A stretch of DNA of 64,000 nt from CAXBES01 sp963974915 (GCA_963974915.1 CAXBES010000005.1:124001-188000), one strand, 5' to 3'; positions 7,508 to 16,893 are shown, numbered from the stretch's first letter. Numbers and translations: made by a program. The notes: a model not told the origin generated them from the letters alone.

Positions 7508-10500
7508 TTTTGTACTTAAAATACGTTTGTACCTTCTGCTTGTATTCCTGACGCAAAGGTAAAGCCTCTCTGTTTAAAATTTCAGTGGTATTAAAGTATT
7601 TTTTTACATCCTCCGGTGAAAGTCTGAGAGAATTTGTAAAACTATTTCTGTTCGTTTGAGATTCTCTTTTCGACTCCTGTCCCTGTTCAAAATCTGCTTT
7701 ATCCAGTTTCAGTAATTCATATTTCAAATTCAGCATTTGTTCCAAAGTACGTTCGTTGAAACCTTTATCCAAAAGCTGCTGTTCTATACCTTCCATTTTC
7801 TTTAAAAGATCTCCCCCGTTTCCATTTAATCCTTCCTTACTTAATCTATCCTGTAATTGTTGTCGCAGCTGTTGTTGCTGTTTAAATATTTCATACAGTT
7901 CGCCGTTTAAGTCTTCACTATTGCCCTCTCCCTCGCCATTCTCACCATCCTTAGAGCCACTCTTGCCATCCCTACCGTTTTCTCCATCTTCGCCACTACC
8001 GTCACCCTCGCCATTACCTTCGCCTTGTCCCTGACCTTCACCTTTGCCTTTTCCTTTTTCACCCTTTTGCATGCCTTCCTTCATTTTTTCTGAAAGACTC
8101 TCTTGCTTTTTAATGATATCCGGGAGCTGAAAACCTTTACCTCCCTCACCTTCACCCATACCGGGCTTGCCTTGTCCTCCTTTACCGGAACCACTACCCA
8201 TGGCCATTTGTGCCTGCATATTATTTAACAGATCACTTAAAAGGTTGGCAAGTTCATTCGCACCGGTAACTGTATACTGCTGACTAGAAACTCCTTGTCT
8301 TAATTGATTCTCGGCAAGTCGTTCGAGGGATTTATCAAGATTATATTGAACCTCGGTTAAAGATTCATTTATTGGTTCACTTATCAATGGCTGTCTTAAA
8401 GAAAGTGAGAATAAGCTATCATCGATATGTTGAAAATTAAGCTTTAGATCATTCTGAATATTTAATTTCTTACCAAAAACCGGATTCCCGTACTCCGTAA
8501 CTTTAAACTCCTCCATGAGAGCTTCCTGTTCAAAAGAAAAAACAACCAGATTATCCAGAATCTGACGTAACATCTCAACATCCTCCTCTAAAGTTTCGCC
8601 CTGTCCGGCTTGCATTTGGGCCTGCATTTGAGAACCCATTTGTTTCATTTTTTGTCCGGCTTTCTTTTGATTCTTCTTCGCATCGCTCTTTTTCTGTTGT
8701 TCCAAATTTTCTGAAGCTTTTTGCTGTTCGTCCTTTACTTCCTGTTCCCCTTGTTCATCCTCCGGAATGTCCATTGGTTCTTTTAGTTCTTCATTCTCTT
8801 CATTTAACTGCTTCTTCTCTTCCTGATATTCTTCAAACTTTTTGTTCAACTCTTCCTGCTTCTCCTTAGTATTTTCATCATCGGGATCATCTGCGAGTTT
8901 TTCTTGTTCTTCACCTAACTTGTACAGTTCCTCGGCCAATTTCTCCGCTTTCTTCGTCACGTAATAACGTTTTGTAAGCTCCAAGAGTTGTTCTAAGCTT
9001 TTCTCCTGATTCTTATTCTGTTTAGCCAGTTTTTCAAGCTTTTCTGTTAATTCTTCTTTCTGAATTTTCTCCTGAAGTTTCTCGAGCTCTTCCAACAATT
9101 TCTCATTCTCTTTTAGTCGCTCCTCGTTTTCGTCTAATCTCTTTTCAAGTTGTTCTTTAAAAGGGTCGTTTTCCTCATTTTCGGGCTGAAATTCCTGAAG
9201 ATTATCCTTTAACTCTTTCGAAAAATTCTTCATCATTTCTTCCTGTTGCTTTTGTCTCTTTATAAAATTCTCCAGTTTCTTTTTATCATTCCAGTTAAGC
9301 TCTTTCTTTTCTTTCTGAGTTTTTGAGAGTTCTTCAAGTTCTTTTTCACGATCTTTTAATTCTTCCAACGATTTGTCGAGCTCCTTAATAGAATTTTCTT
9401 GATTTTGTAGTTGCTCATTTTCCAGTTCATCCTTGGTGAGTTTTTTGAATGAATAAACCCCAGATTTACTCGATTTATAATTATGGATAGCATCGTTGTC
9501 AAAAATTTCGAAATAATAATCGTACGCGATTCCTTCTTTTAATGGAAGGTTCCCCGGAAAAGTATATACAAACTGATCGAAATTACTTTTATTGAGCTGC
9601 AAGTTCTCCGTTTCGGCATTGATTTCCTCTCCTACCGGATAATAAACCAAGCGCAACTTCGTGAGTCCGTAGTCGTCACTCACCTGTCCCAGAAAATATA
9701 CTATTTGACTGTTACTAGTATCCTGTTTAACCTGAACATCAATTTCGGGATAGGCGTCTTTGACAACTCCAAGAGTAAAGGACAGGTTCTCGTATTCCTT
9801 TAATGCTCGATTAGAAGTTGTGATCGCATAATCCAATTTGTTATAAATTCCCTTTTTATACCGAAAGGACTTATTTTCATCAGATGTTCCGTGCTCCGTG
9901 TCCTTTAGAATATCAAAGAGTAAAGAAGTGTCTTTTAATTTCAAATTCACCTCATCGGTGTTCTTACCGTAAATATCCCAGGTAACCTGTGTTCCCTCAG
10001 GTATAGTGGCATTACCGGTACTTTTGAGGACTTCGTCCACTTTACCGGTGTATGAAGGATAATCTAATTTCATTTCGAAATAGACCAGAGACGGTGTTTT
10101 AATTACTTCTAACTGATACGGTTTTGAGGTAACTTTGTTGGCTTTTAACTGAAAATCTATGGTTTCTGAAGGCTGTAAAAAGGTGTATTCAAACAATCCC
10201 GGAGCTAATTGTTGCAAATAATAGGTTTCATCGTTATAGCTAATACTTGCATTTTCGGGCATTACATTCCCTTCAGTTCTAACTTTTAGGGTATAGCTTT
10301 TGTTTTCAATGGCATTTAGATCATCATTTAGCACATAAAAAGTAAAAGGTGCCGGTGGTTCATAGGCGGTATCGTAATTAACAACCCGCTCGTAGCTACT
10401 TGAAAAAAGATCCTTTTCGCCTAAAACACTGAACAGTATAAAAATAACTACCGGAATTGCGACATATTTGAGGTATTGGGCATTTTTTCTGAAGTTTACA

Positions 10501-10928
10501 GCGCTTTTAAATGGTACAGGCTGCATTTCTGAAGCTTTCTGATCGATACTCGCGAGTAATAATTCAGATTCTCTCTGATTCTGATTTAACTGAATAACAT
10601 TCAATAATTTATCGGAAACCTGTGGAAAGTGACTTCCTATGATCTTAGAAGCTTCTTCATAACTTAATCCATCCTGAAGTTTGAACAGCTTAGCAAGCGG
10701 AAACGCAATAAATCTTATAAATAATCCTGCCTCAACAGCAATGAACATCCAAAATAAAACGGTTCTGCCCGTTGGACTTAACCACAGAAAATATTCAACC
10801 AGAAGAGTGATAAGAAAATATAGGAGTCCGATGGCCAAAAAAAGAATAGCTCCTTTGATCAACTCATTGGTGTAGTATTTTTTTATAAATTGTTCCAGCT
10901 TTTGCTGAATGATACGAAACGTACTCAT
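7500..10928 (-). CDS. DUF4175-type large membrane protein
   Basis: A 1142-residue protein of unknown function found widely in Bacteroidota. Two hydrophobic helices lie in the first 80 residues and a third near 155-170. A periplasmic-looking beta-rich region follows (about 180-480), then a long, highly charged coiled coil from about 490 to 760 rich in Glu, Lys and Gln. Residues about 925-1010 form a Gly/Glu/Lys-rich low-complexity tract. The C-terminus returns to helical sequence. The layout suggests a membrane-anchored scaffold; no catalytic motif is visible. It precedes ybeY with an overlap of 8 bp. A Pro/Ser-rich open frame antisense to the low-complexity tract is a shadow. Confidence 0.85.
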   Translation of the reverse strand: MSTFRIIQQKLEQFIKKYYTNELIKGAILFLAIGLLYFLITLLVEYFLWLSPTGRTVLFWMFIAVEAGLFIRFIAFPLAKLFKLQDGLSYEEASKIIGSHFPQVSDKLLNVIQLNQNQRESELLLASIDQKASEMQPVPFKSAVNFRKNAQYLKYVAIPVVIFILFSVLGEKDLFSSSYERVVNYDTAYEPPAPFTFYVLNDDLNAIENKSYTLKVRTEGNVMPENASISYNDETYYLQQLAPGLFEYTFLQPSETIDFQLKANKVTSKPYQLEVIKTPSLVYFEMKLDYPSYTGKVDEVLKSTGNATIPEGTQVTWDIYGKNTDEVNLKLKDTSLLFDILKDTEHGTSDENKSFRYKKGIYNKLDYAITTSNRALKEYENLSFTLGVVKDAYPEIDVQVKQDTSNSQIVYFLGQVSDDYGLTKLRLVYYPVGEEINAETENLQLNKSNFDQFVYTFPGNLPLKEGIAYDYYFEIFDNDAIHNYKSSKSGVYSFKKLTKDELENEQLQNQENSIKELDKSLEELKDREKELEELSKTQKEKKELNWNDKKKLENFIKRQKQQEEMMKNFSKELKDNLQEFQPENEENDPFKEQLEKRLDENEERLKENEKLLEELEKLQEKIQKEELTEKLEKLAKQNKNQEKSLEQLLELTKRYYVTKKAEKLAEELYKLGEEQEKLADDPDDENTKEKQEELNKKFEEYQEEKKQLNEENEELKEPMDIPEDEQGEQEVKDEQQKASENLEQQKKSDAKKNQKKAGQKMKQMGSQMQAQMQAGQGETLEEDVEMLRQILDNLVVFSFEQEALMEEFKVTEYGNPVFGKKLNIQNDLKLNFQHIDDSLFSLSLRQPLISEPINESLTEVQYNLDKSLERLAENQLRQGVSSQQYTVTGANELANLLSDLLNNMQAQMAMGSGSGKGGQGKPGMGEGEGGKGFQLPDIIKKQESLSEKMKEGMQKGEKGKGKGEGQGQGEGNGEGDGSGEDGENGRDGKSGSKDGENGEGEGNSEDLNGELYEIFKQQQQLRQQLQDRLSKEGLNGNGGDLLKKMEGIEQQLLDKGFNERTLEQMLNLKYELLKLDKADFEQGQESKRESQTNRNSFTNSLRLSPEDVKKYFNTTEILNREALPLRQEYKQKVQTYFKYKND

Positions 10929-11004
10929 GATTGCATTTTCTAAATAGCTGACTTAAAATTGGGTTCTCATAGAACCGCAAAAATTACTCCAAATTGTCCA
11001 AATA

Positions 11005-12049
11005 ATGAAGGATTTAAAGTATTTAGTTTCATATTCCATTCCATTGGCTGTTGTTATTGGACTATTCTTCAGAAATTATTGGGTGTTTTTTACACCTGTT
11101 TTTGCTTTTGTGATCATTCCTGTTTTCGAAATCCTACTCCCGGTTAAAACTGAGAATCTTTCCGAAGGAGAAATCGAAAAAAAGAAGAACAATCTGTTTT
11201 TTGATATATTGCTATATCTCAATCTCCCTTTTGTTTATGGTATCCTTGGCTACTTTATGTGGAGTCTTACTACATTGAATTACAATATGATGGAGTTCAT
11301 CGGACTCACCTTTTCTGTAGGAATATTAGTGGGGTCTAATTGGCATTAATGTCGCACATGAGTTGGGTCATCGTAAATCTAGATGGGAGAAATCTTTAGG
11401 CAAGTTACTGTTGCTTCCGGCTTTGTATATGCATTTCTACATTGAACATAATTATGGGCATCATCAAAACGCAGCAACTCTTCAGGATCCTGCAAGTGCG
11501 CGTTATAATCAATCGGTTTATTCGTTTTGGTTTACTTCAATCTTTAGACAGTATTTTAATGCCTGGATCATCCAAATGGATCTATTAAAACGCGGGAATT
11601 TATCTTTTTTCAGTTTTAAAAACGATATGCTCTGGTATATAGTACTACAATCCAGCTATCTTTTTGGAGTGTATTATTTCTTCGGAAATATGGGATTGAT
11701 CGCAGCCATTGGAATAGGAGTTTCTGCTGCAATTCTATTAGAAACCATCAATTATATTGAACATTATGGCTTGAGCCGAAGCAAAACTAAATCGGGTAGA
11801 TACGAGCGTGTTGCCGAAATTCATTCCTGGAATTCAAACCATGTGCTTGGTCGCGTAATGCTCTACGAGCTCACCCGTCATAGCGACCATCATTATAAAT
11901 CGCATAAAAAGTACCAACTGTTAGACTGTCATGAGACTAGTCCGCAGATGCCTTTTGGCTATCCAACTTCTATGGTTTTGTCGTTGGTTCCGCCATTATG
12001 GTTTTCTATTATGAACAAGAGGATCCCCGAAAGCATGAGGCCTAAATGA
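11005..12049 (+). pseudogene. alkB: Alkane 1-monooxygenase (AlkB type), disrupted by a one-base frameshift
   Basis: Two adjoining frames make one AlkB-family integral-membrane di-iron hydroxylase of about 347 residues. The first frame (11005-11349) has the N-terminal membrane helices and ends TSN-W-H-stop. Removing one T from the AATTGG at 11339-11342 restores GSNGINVAHELGHRKS and joins the second frame, which runs to 12049. The His boxes are then all present: HELGH, EHNYGHH, NYIEHYGL and RHSDHHYKSH. The family hydroxylates terminal carbons of alkanes with rubredoxin. The break falls just before the first His box, so both halves would be inactive unless this is a sequencing error. The rest of the frame is well preserved, so the mutation is recent or artefactual. 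Confidence 0.88.
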
Positions 12050-12051
12050 GT

Positions 12052-12180
12052 CTATTGAACGATCATTTTTACGGTTGCTTCGGAAAGGCTTGAGGTGATC
12101 TTAACGAAATAGATTCTGGTTGTTAGATTGTGATTCACAGTAATATTTTCAGCGTTTAAAAAAGTTTCCGTAGAAAGAAC
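12052..12180 (-). pseudogene. Remnant of a T9SS type A sorting domain
   Basis: Read on the minus strand, about 42 in-frame codons end at TAG 12052 and translate to ETFLNAENITVN..., then RIYFVKITSSLSEATVKM and a final IVQ. This is the usual C-terminal signature of proteins secreted by the Bacteroidota type IX system (GxYxVKI..., ending in hydrophobic-Lys/Gln), with Arg where Gly is normal. Further upstream the frame meets TAA at about 12223-12225 and no start or cargo domain is visible. It is therefore the stub of a lost secreted protein, convergent with the broken alkB. Confidence 0.65.
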
Positions 12181-12347
12181 CGTAAAGTAAGAGTAAAGCT
12201 TTTCATATCGTCGATGGGTTGATTAATCAGAATTGCGACAATAATAGTGCCCTGAGTAAATTTATGGGACAACAAATGCCGAAAATCCTACAATGATCAT
12301 CAGTAAGAAAGATAGGCAATCGGTTTAAACAATCTCTTATAGAATTG
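12181..12347. other. Gene-free stretch before gltX
   Basis: Together with the sorting-domain stub, 12050-12380 has no intact gene. Short open frames on the minus strand are interrupted by stops and show no family resemblance. The right end holds the gltX promoter. Confidence 0.5.
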
Positions 12348-12355
12348 TATCTTTG
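12348..12355 (+). promoter_or_regulatory. gltX promoter -7 element
   Basis: TATCTTTG, an exact TAnnTTTG match, 25 bases before the gltX ATG at 12381. The -33 element is not obvious. Confidence 0.6.
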
Positions 12356-12380
12356 TGCTTTCATTAAAAAGTTAATTTTT

Positions 12381-13892
12381 ATGTCTCAAAAAGTACGTGT
12401 ACGTTTTGCTCCAAGTCCTACCGGACCTCTGCATATTGGTGGTGTTAGAACTGCTTTATTTAATTATCTCTTTGCCAAAAAACACGAAGGGGATTTTCTT
12501 CTTCGTATTGAAGATACCGACCAAAACAGATATGTTCCCGGTGCAGAAGAATATATTGTCGAAGCATTAAACTGGCTAAATATTCCTTTTGATGAAGGTA
12601 TTGGAAAAGAAAAGGGATTTGGACCCTATCGTCAAAGCGAACGCAAGCATTTATACAAGGAATACGCAGATGCATTGATCGCTTCGGGTAATGCGTACTA
12701 TGCATTTGATACTTCGGAAGAGCTTGATGCACACCGAAAAGACCATGAAACAAAAGGTAAAACCTTTATTTACAATTGGCACAATAGATTAAAACTGAAA
12801 AACTCTCTTGCTCTTTCTGAAGAAGAAGTCCAAAACAAACTCAAAGCGAACGAAGAATATGTGATTAGATTTAAGAGTCCGGAGAATGAAACTTTGCAGC
12901 TCACCGATATAATTCGTGGAAATATTGAAATAGACACTAACATCCTGGACGATAAGGTGTTATTTAAAAGTGATGGTATGCCTACCTATCATTTAGCGAA
13001 TATTGTGGACGATCATTTAATGGAGATTTCACATGTAATTAGAGGAGAAGAATGGTTGCCATCATTGGCTTTACATGTTCTTTTATATCGCGCTTTTGGG
13101 TGGGATGCTCCACAATTTGCACATTTACCGCTTATCATGAAGCCTCAAGGAAAAGGAAAATTAAGTAAGCGTGATGGAGATAAAATGGGCTTTCCGGTAT
13201 TTCCGTTGGAATGGAAAACGAAAGAAGGCGAAGTTTTTTCTGGATATAGAGAAGATGGATATTTGCCGGAAGCTGTTGTGAATATGCTGGCATTTTTAGG
13301 GTGGAATCCCGGTACCGAACAAGAGATATTCAGCCTGGACGAACTAGTAAATAGTTTTGAGTTGGAGCGGGTTCATAAGGCAGGTGCCAAGTTCGACCCA
13401 GATAAAACAAAGTGGTATCAACACCATTATTTACAGACAATGGACGAAGATGTGTTGATAGCACAATTTGAACAGGTTTTAAAGAATAAAAATGTTTCGA
13501 GCTCATTAGACTTAAATACGATAGTTCCGTTATTAAAGGAACGTGCGACCTTTGTTTCAGATTTGTGGGATCAAGGAAATTTCTTTTTTGAGAGTCCGAA
13601 GCACTACGACGAAAAAGCTTCAGCAAAAGCTTTTAAGGAAGAAACACCTGATTTCCTGAGGCATGTAATAACGCTTATGAGTGCTACAGAAGATTTTTCG
13701 GCAGCAAATCTTTCCGAAGAAATAAAAGGATGGATCACTTCTGAAGGAATTGGTTTTGGAAAAGTGATGATGCCATTACGACTGGCTTTGGTTGGTGAAA
13801 TGAAAGGTCCGGATGTTTTTGAAATTGCTTCAATATTAGGTAAAGAAGAGACTGTTGCCCGAATTGAGAACGCAATAAAAAGTATTGGTTAG
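12381..13892 (+). CDS. gltX: Glutamate--tRNA ligase
   Basis: Class I aminoacyl-tRNA synthetase charging tRNA-Glu. The 503 residues start at ATG 12381 (MSQKVRVRF); an in-frame TTG further upstream overlaps the promoter and is rejected. The HIGH-type motif is PSPTGPLHIGG near residue 9 and the KMSKS-type motif is KLSKRDG near 265. The C-terminal helical anticodon-binding region is complete. The stop codon overlaps that of the convergent barrel gene. A separate glnS lies 5 kb away, so GluRS need not be the misacylating type, although the window cannot show whether gatCAB exists. Confidence 0.96.
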   Translation: MSQKVRVRFAPSPTGPLHIGGVRTALFNYLFAKKHEGDFLLRIEDTDQNRYVPGAEEYIVEALNWLNIPFDEGIGKEKGFGPYRQSERKHLYKEYADALIASGNAYYAFDTSEELDAHRKDHETKGKTFIYNWHNRLKLKNSLALSEEEVQNKLKANEEYVIRFKSPENETLQLTDIIRGNIEIDTNILDDKVLFKSDGMPTYHLANIVDDHLMEISHVIRGEEWLPSLALHVLLYRAFGWDAPQFAHLPLIMKPQGKGKLSKRDGDKMGFPVFPLEWKTKEGEVFSGYREDGYLPEAVVNMLAFLGWNPGTEQEIFSLDELVNSFELERVHKAGAKFDPDKTKWYQHHYLQTMDEDVLIAQFEQVLKNKNVSSSLDLNTIVPLLKERATFVSDLWDQGNFFFESPKHYDEKASAKAFKEETPDFLRHVITLMSATEDFSAANLSEEIKGWITSEGIGFGKVMMPLRLALVGEMKGPDVFEIASILGKEETVARIENAIKSIG

Positions 13893-14560
13893 AAGTAAAT
13901 AGTACCGGAAACCAAGATGGTACTGCTATTTCCGGAAAAGGAGCCGTTATTGTTTTCCAAATTCTGGTCGTTTAACGCGCTTAGCATGTTTGTAACGCCA
14001 TATTGATAGTGACCGCTCAATCTAAAGTTTCTTAAGCCCGTAGAAATACCTCCCATTAGTAGAAAGTTAACTTTGGAGATCCTTTCTATCTCATTAGCTT
14101 GTAGGGTACTATATCCGTCTAGAATGTAGTTATCTGTCCCTGTTGTACCTAATTTCATTTTTCCGTTAACATTTACAATAGGGCCCACTTCAAGTGTGAA
14201 GTGGTGTCTAATAAAATTTACACTGGCGAGTAAGGTAATCTGTGCAGAAGATATGGAGTAATCTAAAAACTGCTCTTTCGCAATAGGATTTAACGGGTCT
14301 CTGGCGAGAATTCCAACGTTGTTGTTAAAATAACTGATCCCATAAATAAGGTCGAATGCTTCATAAACCGATCCTCTTGTGGTAAATCCCCCATAGAACC
14401 CGGTTCCTTGTTGGGTGGTGAAGTTTTCGGTTTTAATATCGAAAAAGGTGACTCCGCCGTTGATGCCTAATAAATTGTACTCTTCAAACCGATGTTGAGC
14501 AAGGGTTTGTTGTAAAAATAATACACTTAGGGTAACAAATAATAGATTCTTAAGACTCAT
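13889..14560 (-). CDS. PorT-like outer-membrane beta-barrel protein
   Basis: A 223-residue protein with a signal peptide (about residues 1-21, ending LAQ) and alternating hydrophobic/aromatic strands such as FYGGFTTRGSVYEAFDLIYG and HHFTLEVGPIVNV. It ends in an aromatic residue (GTIYF), typical of BAM-inserted barrels. It resembles the small eight-stranded 'outer membrane beta-barrel' group of Bacteroidota; the role is unknown. Its stop overlaps the gltX stop, and the SPFH gene diverges from its start. Confidence 0.7.
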   Translation of the reverse strand: MSLKNLLFVTLSVLFLQQTLAQHRFEEYNLLGINGGVTFFDIKTENFTTQQGTGFYGGFTTRGSVYEAFDLIYGISYFNNNVGILARDPLNPIAKEQFLDYSISSAQITLLASVNFIRHHFTLEVGPIVNVNGKMKLGTTGTDNYILDGYSTLQANEIERISKVNFLLMGGISTGLRNFRLSGHYQYGVTNMLSALNDQNLENNNGSFSGNSSTILVSGTIYF

Positions 14561-14637
14561 AATAGGATCGGGGATTTGAAGGGCTAAAATAGCTTTATTT
14601 TCGTATCTTCAACAAGTAACTAAATAAATTTATATAA

Positions 14638-15630
14638 ATGGGTTGGACAATTTTAATAATACCGTTTTTTCTGTTAGGGTTTTTTATTCTGCTTTCGGGT
14701 ATTTTTACTGTGAAACAGCAAACATCGGCTATTGTAGAACGCTTCGGAAAATTTTTAAGTATCAGGAACTCAGGATTACAGTTTAAAATACCTGTTTTTG
14801 ATAAAATTGCCGGGAGAATAAATCTGAAAATTCAGCAGTTAGATGTGCTCGTAGAAACTAAAACCAAAGATGATGTTTTCGTTCGATTGAAGATCTCGGT
14901 ACAGTTTCAGGTTATAAAGGACAAGGTTTATGATGCCTTCTACAAGCTTGAGAACCCACATGATCAGATAACTTCCTATGTATTTGATGTGGTTAGAGCC
15001 GAGGTTCCTAAAATGAAACTGGACGACGTATTTGAGCGTAAAGACGATATCGCCATTGCGGTAAAAAAGGAACTTAACGATGCAATGATCAATTATGGAT
15101 ACGATATAATTAAGACATTGGTGACCGATATTGATCCGGACGTTCAGGTAAAGGCTGCAATGAATAGAATTAATGCTGCAGAACGAGAAAAAGTAGCAGC
15201 CGAGTATGAAGCCGAGGCAGAGCGTATTAAGATCGTAGCAAAAGCCAGAGCAGAAGCCGAAAGCAAAAGATTACAAGGACAGGGTATCGCAGACCAACGT
15301 CGTGAAATTGCCCGTGGTTTAGAAGAAAGTGTGGATGTATTGAACAATGTTGGTATCAACTCTCAGGAGGCGTCGGCTTTAATAGTGGTAACACAGCATT
15401 ACGACACCTTACAATCTATTGGTGAGGAAACAAACACCAACTTGATCCTGTTGCCTAATTCGCCTCAAGCCGGAAGTAATATGTTAAACGAAATGATCGC
15501 TTCGTTTGTAGCAAGTAATCAAATTGGGGAACAAATGAAAAAAGAGAATCAGGCTAAAGGAATAACCAATAAAAGAAAAAAGACTCCGCCCCAGCCAAGA
15601 GCAGAAGAAGGAGACGACCTAAAGTATTAA
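14638..15630 (+). CDS. SPFH/Band 7 domain membrane protein
   Basis: A 330-residue stomatin/prohibitin-family protein. One N-terminal membrane helix (residues 4-24) is followed by the band 7 domain (about 25-200, with AIVERFGKF and DVVRAEVPKMKLDDVF), then a long Ala/Glu/Arg-rich coiled coil (AEREKVAAEYEAEAERIK) and a basic, Pro-containing tail. Such proteins form large ring- or cage-like assemblies at the membrane and often regulate proteases or lipid domains. No NfeD partner is adjacent. A good hairpin terminator follows, so it appears monocistronic. Confidence 0.9.
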   Translation: MGWTILIIPFFLLGFFILLSGIFTVKQQTSAIVERFGKFLSIRNSGLQFKIPVFDKIAGRINLKIQQLDVLVETKTKDDVFVRLKISVQFQVIKDKVYDAFYKLENPHDQITSYVFDVVRAEVPKMKLDDVFERKDDIAIAVKKELNDAMINYGYDIIKTLVTDIDPDVQVKAAMNRINAAEREKVAAEYEAEAERIKIVAKARAEAESKRLQGQGIADQRREIARGLEESVDVLNNVGINSQEASALIVVTQHYDTLQSIGEETNTNLILLPNSPQAGSNMLNEMIASFVASNQIGEQMKKENQAKGITNKRKKTPPQPRAEEGDDLKY

Positions 15631-15634
15631 ATGA

Positions 15635-15663
15635 AAAAGCCCACCTTTTGGTAGGCTTTTTTA
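15635..15663. terminator. Bidirectional hairpin terminator
   Basis: AAAAGCCCACC / GGTAGGCTTTT stem with a TTTT loop and flanking T and A runs. It sits between the convergent SPFH gene and the YtxH/holin operon and can serve both. Confidence 0.75.
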
Positions 15664-15676
15664 TTATATAATTCTG

Positions 15677-15913
15677 TTACTTCCTCTTATCGAGTAACTT
15701 TTTAATGGCAAAACTTGCGATAGGTGTAACTAATTTAATGAGTACGGCACTAGTTGCTAATCCTCCTAAAAAACCGGTAAGGATATTTCCGGGAGACAAG
15801 CTCTCCTTCGTTTTGTTGAAATGTAACTTGAGCTCTTCGGTATTTATCTCGGTTTGAAGTTTGAGTAATTTCAAATCCTTGTTAACCTCTTCGAAAGAAC
15901 TATATCTTCTCAT
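15677..15913 (-). CDS. Small DUF6327-like membrane protein
   Basis: A 78-residue protein. The first half is charged and helical (SFEEVNKDLKLLKLQTEINT); residues about 42-70 form a Gly-containing hydrophobic segment (GFLGGLATSAVLIKLVTP) and the tail is basic. It resembles the DUF6327 group as I recall it; no function is known. It overlaps the upstream holin-like gene by 4 bp, so it is the last gene of a three-gene operon of small envelope proteins. Confidence 0.6.
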   Translation of the reverse strand: MRRYSSFEEVNKDLKLLKLQTEINTEELKLHFNKTKESLSPGNILTGFLGGLATSAVLIKLVTPIASFAIKKLLDKRK

Positions 15914-16326
15914 ATCTCCTGGTTGTTATCTTTATTGTTCATAATTTGAGTTTGAACATCGGGTTCGGGATCGTCATCATTGTCGAAAAACATATCCGAA
16001 AATTTAATGAGTAATATTTTCTCAATTGGTTTTTTTCCGAAGATAACCAAGAGAAGCATAATCACAATGTAAAATCCGGCTACAATAAAATACCCCGCAT
16101 AGCTATTTTCTAAAACATTATTTAACCAAAGAGCTACCCCTATGGATACAAATAGAAGTACCAGCAATAAGAATATGCCTAAAACAAGAAAGTTAACCAA
16201 AGAAATTGCTCCCTTGGTAACTGTCTTAAACGTACGGAGTTTATAATACTCGGACGTATTTTTGATATACTCTTGCGCCTTTGCCCCCGATTCTTCGAGA
16301 TTCTCTGAAAGCGTTTTAAAAGCCAT
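15910..16326 (-). CDS. Holin-X/phage-holin-family membrane protein
   Basis: A 138-residue protein with an N-terminal amphipathic stretch, two strong membrane helices (about residues 43-68 and 77-98) and a cytosolic Asp-rich tail (FFDNDDDPEP). The two-helix layout fits the Actinobacterial Holin-X/phage holin family, whose chromosomal members are not phage genes. It is cotranscribed with the YtxH gene (3-bp gap) and the DUF6327-like gene (4-bp overlap). Such trios are often linked to envelope or general stress; that link is inference. Confidence 0.7.
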   Translation of the reverse strand: MAFKTLSENLEESGAKAQEYIKNTSEYYKLRTFKTVTKGAISLVNFLVLGIFLLLVLLFVSIGVALWLNNVLENSYAGYFIVAGFYIVIMLLLVIFGKKPIEKILLIKFSDMFFDNDDDPEPDVQTQIMNNKDNNQEI

Positions 16327-16329
16327 GGC

Positions 16330-16707
16330 TTACGCTGTTGCCTTTTTCACTGAAGATTTAGTTTTTGCAGTGGTCGTTTCTTTTTGAAGCTTAGCGTTTT
16401 GCTTTCTCAGAGCTTCAAGCTTGTCTTCCATTGCTAATAAAATATCGTCTGCCTTGTAACTGGCCGAAGATAAAGTATCTTCCAGTTTTTGCTCAAAACT
16501 TAATCGAGCCTGCTGAGCTTTAGCACTCATAGTACTGGAGGTTTCTTTAATCTGCTTATTTAATTTTTTCTGAGCCTTCTTAGTTTCTTTACTAATCTTG
16601 CCTCTCGTTTTGGATCCTTTGTCTGGAGCATATAAAATACCTATTCCTGCTCCAATAGCAGCTCCGGTTAAAAGTGCTAACAATGTTTGTCCTGTATTTG
16701 ATGCCAT
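16330..16707 (-). CDS. YtxH domain-containing protein
   Basis: A 125-residue protein. Residues 5-25 are a Gly/Ala-rich hydrophobic segment (LLALLTGAAIGAGIGILYAP) followed immediately by DKGSKTRGKISK, the hallmark of YtxH proteins (LlaPksG.etR). The rest is a Lys/Ala/Gln-rich coiled coil. Some Firmicutes YtxH proteins belong to the general stress regulon; the molecular role is unknown. It is the first gene of the three-gene minus-strand operon. Confidence 0.85.
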   Translation of the reverse strand: MASNTGQTLLALLTGAAIGAGIGILYAPDKGSKTRGKISKETKKAQKKLNKQIKETSSTMSAKAQQARLSFEQKLEDTLSSASYKADDILLAMEDKLEALRKQNAKLQKETTTAKTKSSVKKATA

Positions 16708-16868
16708 AGTGTTTTGTTTTTAAAAGTGGTTAATAAATCTATCCTCAAAGATACTGTTAGAGGCTCGAAACTGCTGTTAATAAGCGGTTAATAGTTAAGA
16801 ATTAAGCCATAATGTTGTCTTAAAATCGATGTTTTTTTGCCAAAAACTCTTAATGTTTTGGCCGAAAT

Positions 16869-16893
16869 GATAAACTCGATTATCGGGTTTATC
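16869..16893. promoter_or_regulatory. Operator-like palindrome upstream of the phosphoethanolamine transferase
   Basis: Arms GATAAACTCGAT and ATCGGGTTTATC flank a single central T; 11 of 12 positions pair and the remaining one is G-T. It ends 23 bp before the -7 element of the downstream gene and so covers the -33 region. This is where a dimeric regulator would act. No regulator is encoded next to it. Confidence 0.55.

Noticed and set aside
7756..8034. Pro/Ser-rich open frame on the plus strand
   Set aside because: It is the exact antisense of the Gly/Glu/Lys-rich tract of the DUF4175 gene; its composition follows from that.
15910..16707. Prophage remnant suggested by the holin-family gene
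   Set aside because: Holin-X proteins are common chromosomal genes, and neighbours are YtxH and DUF6327-like, with no other phage genes.
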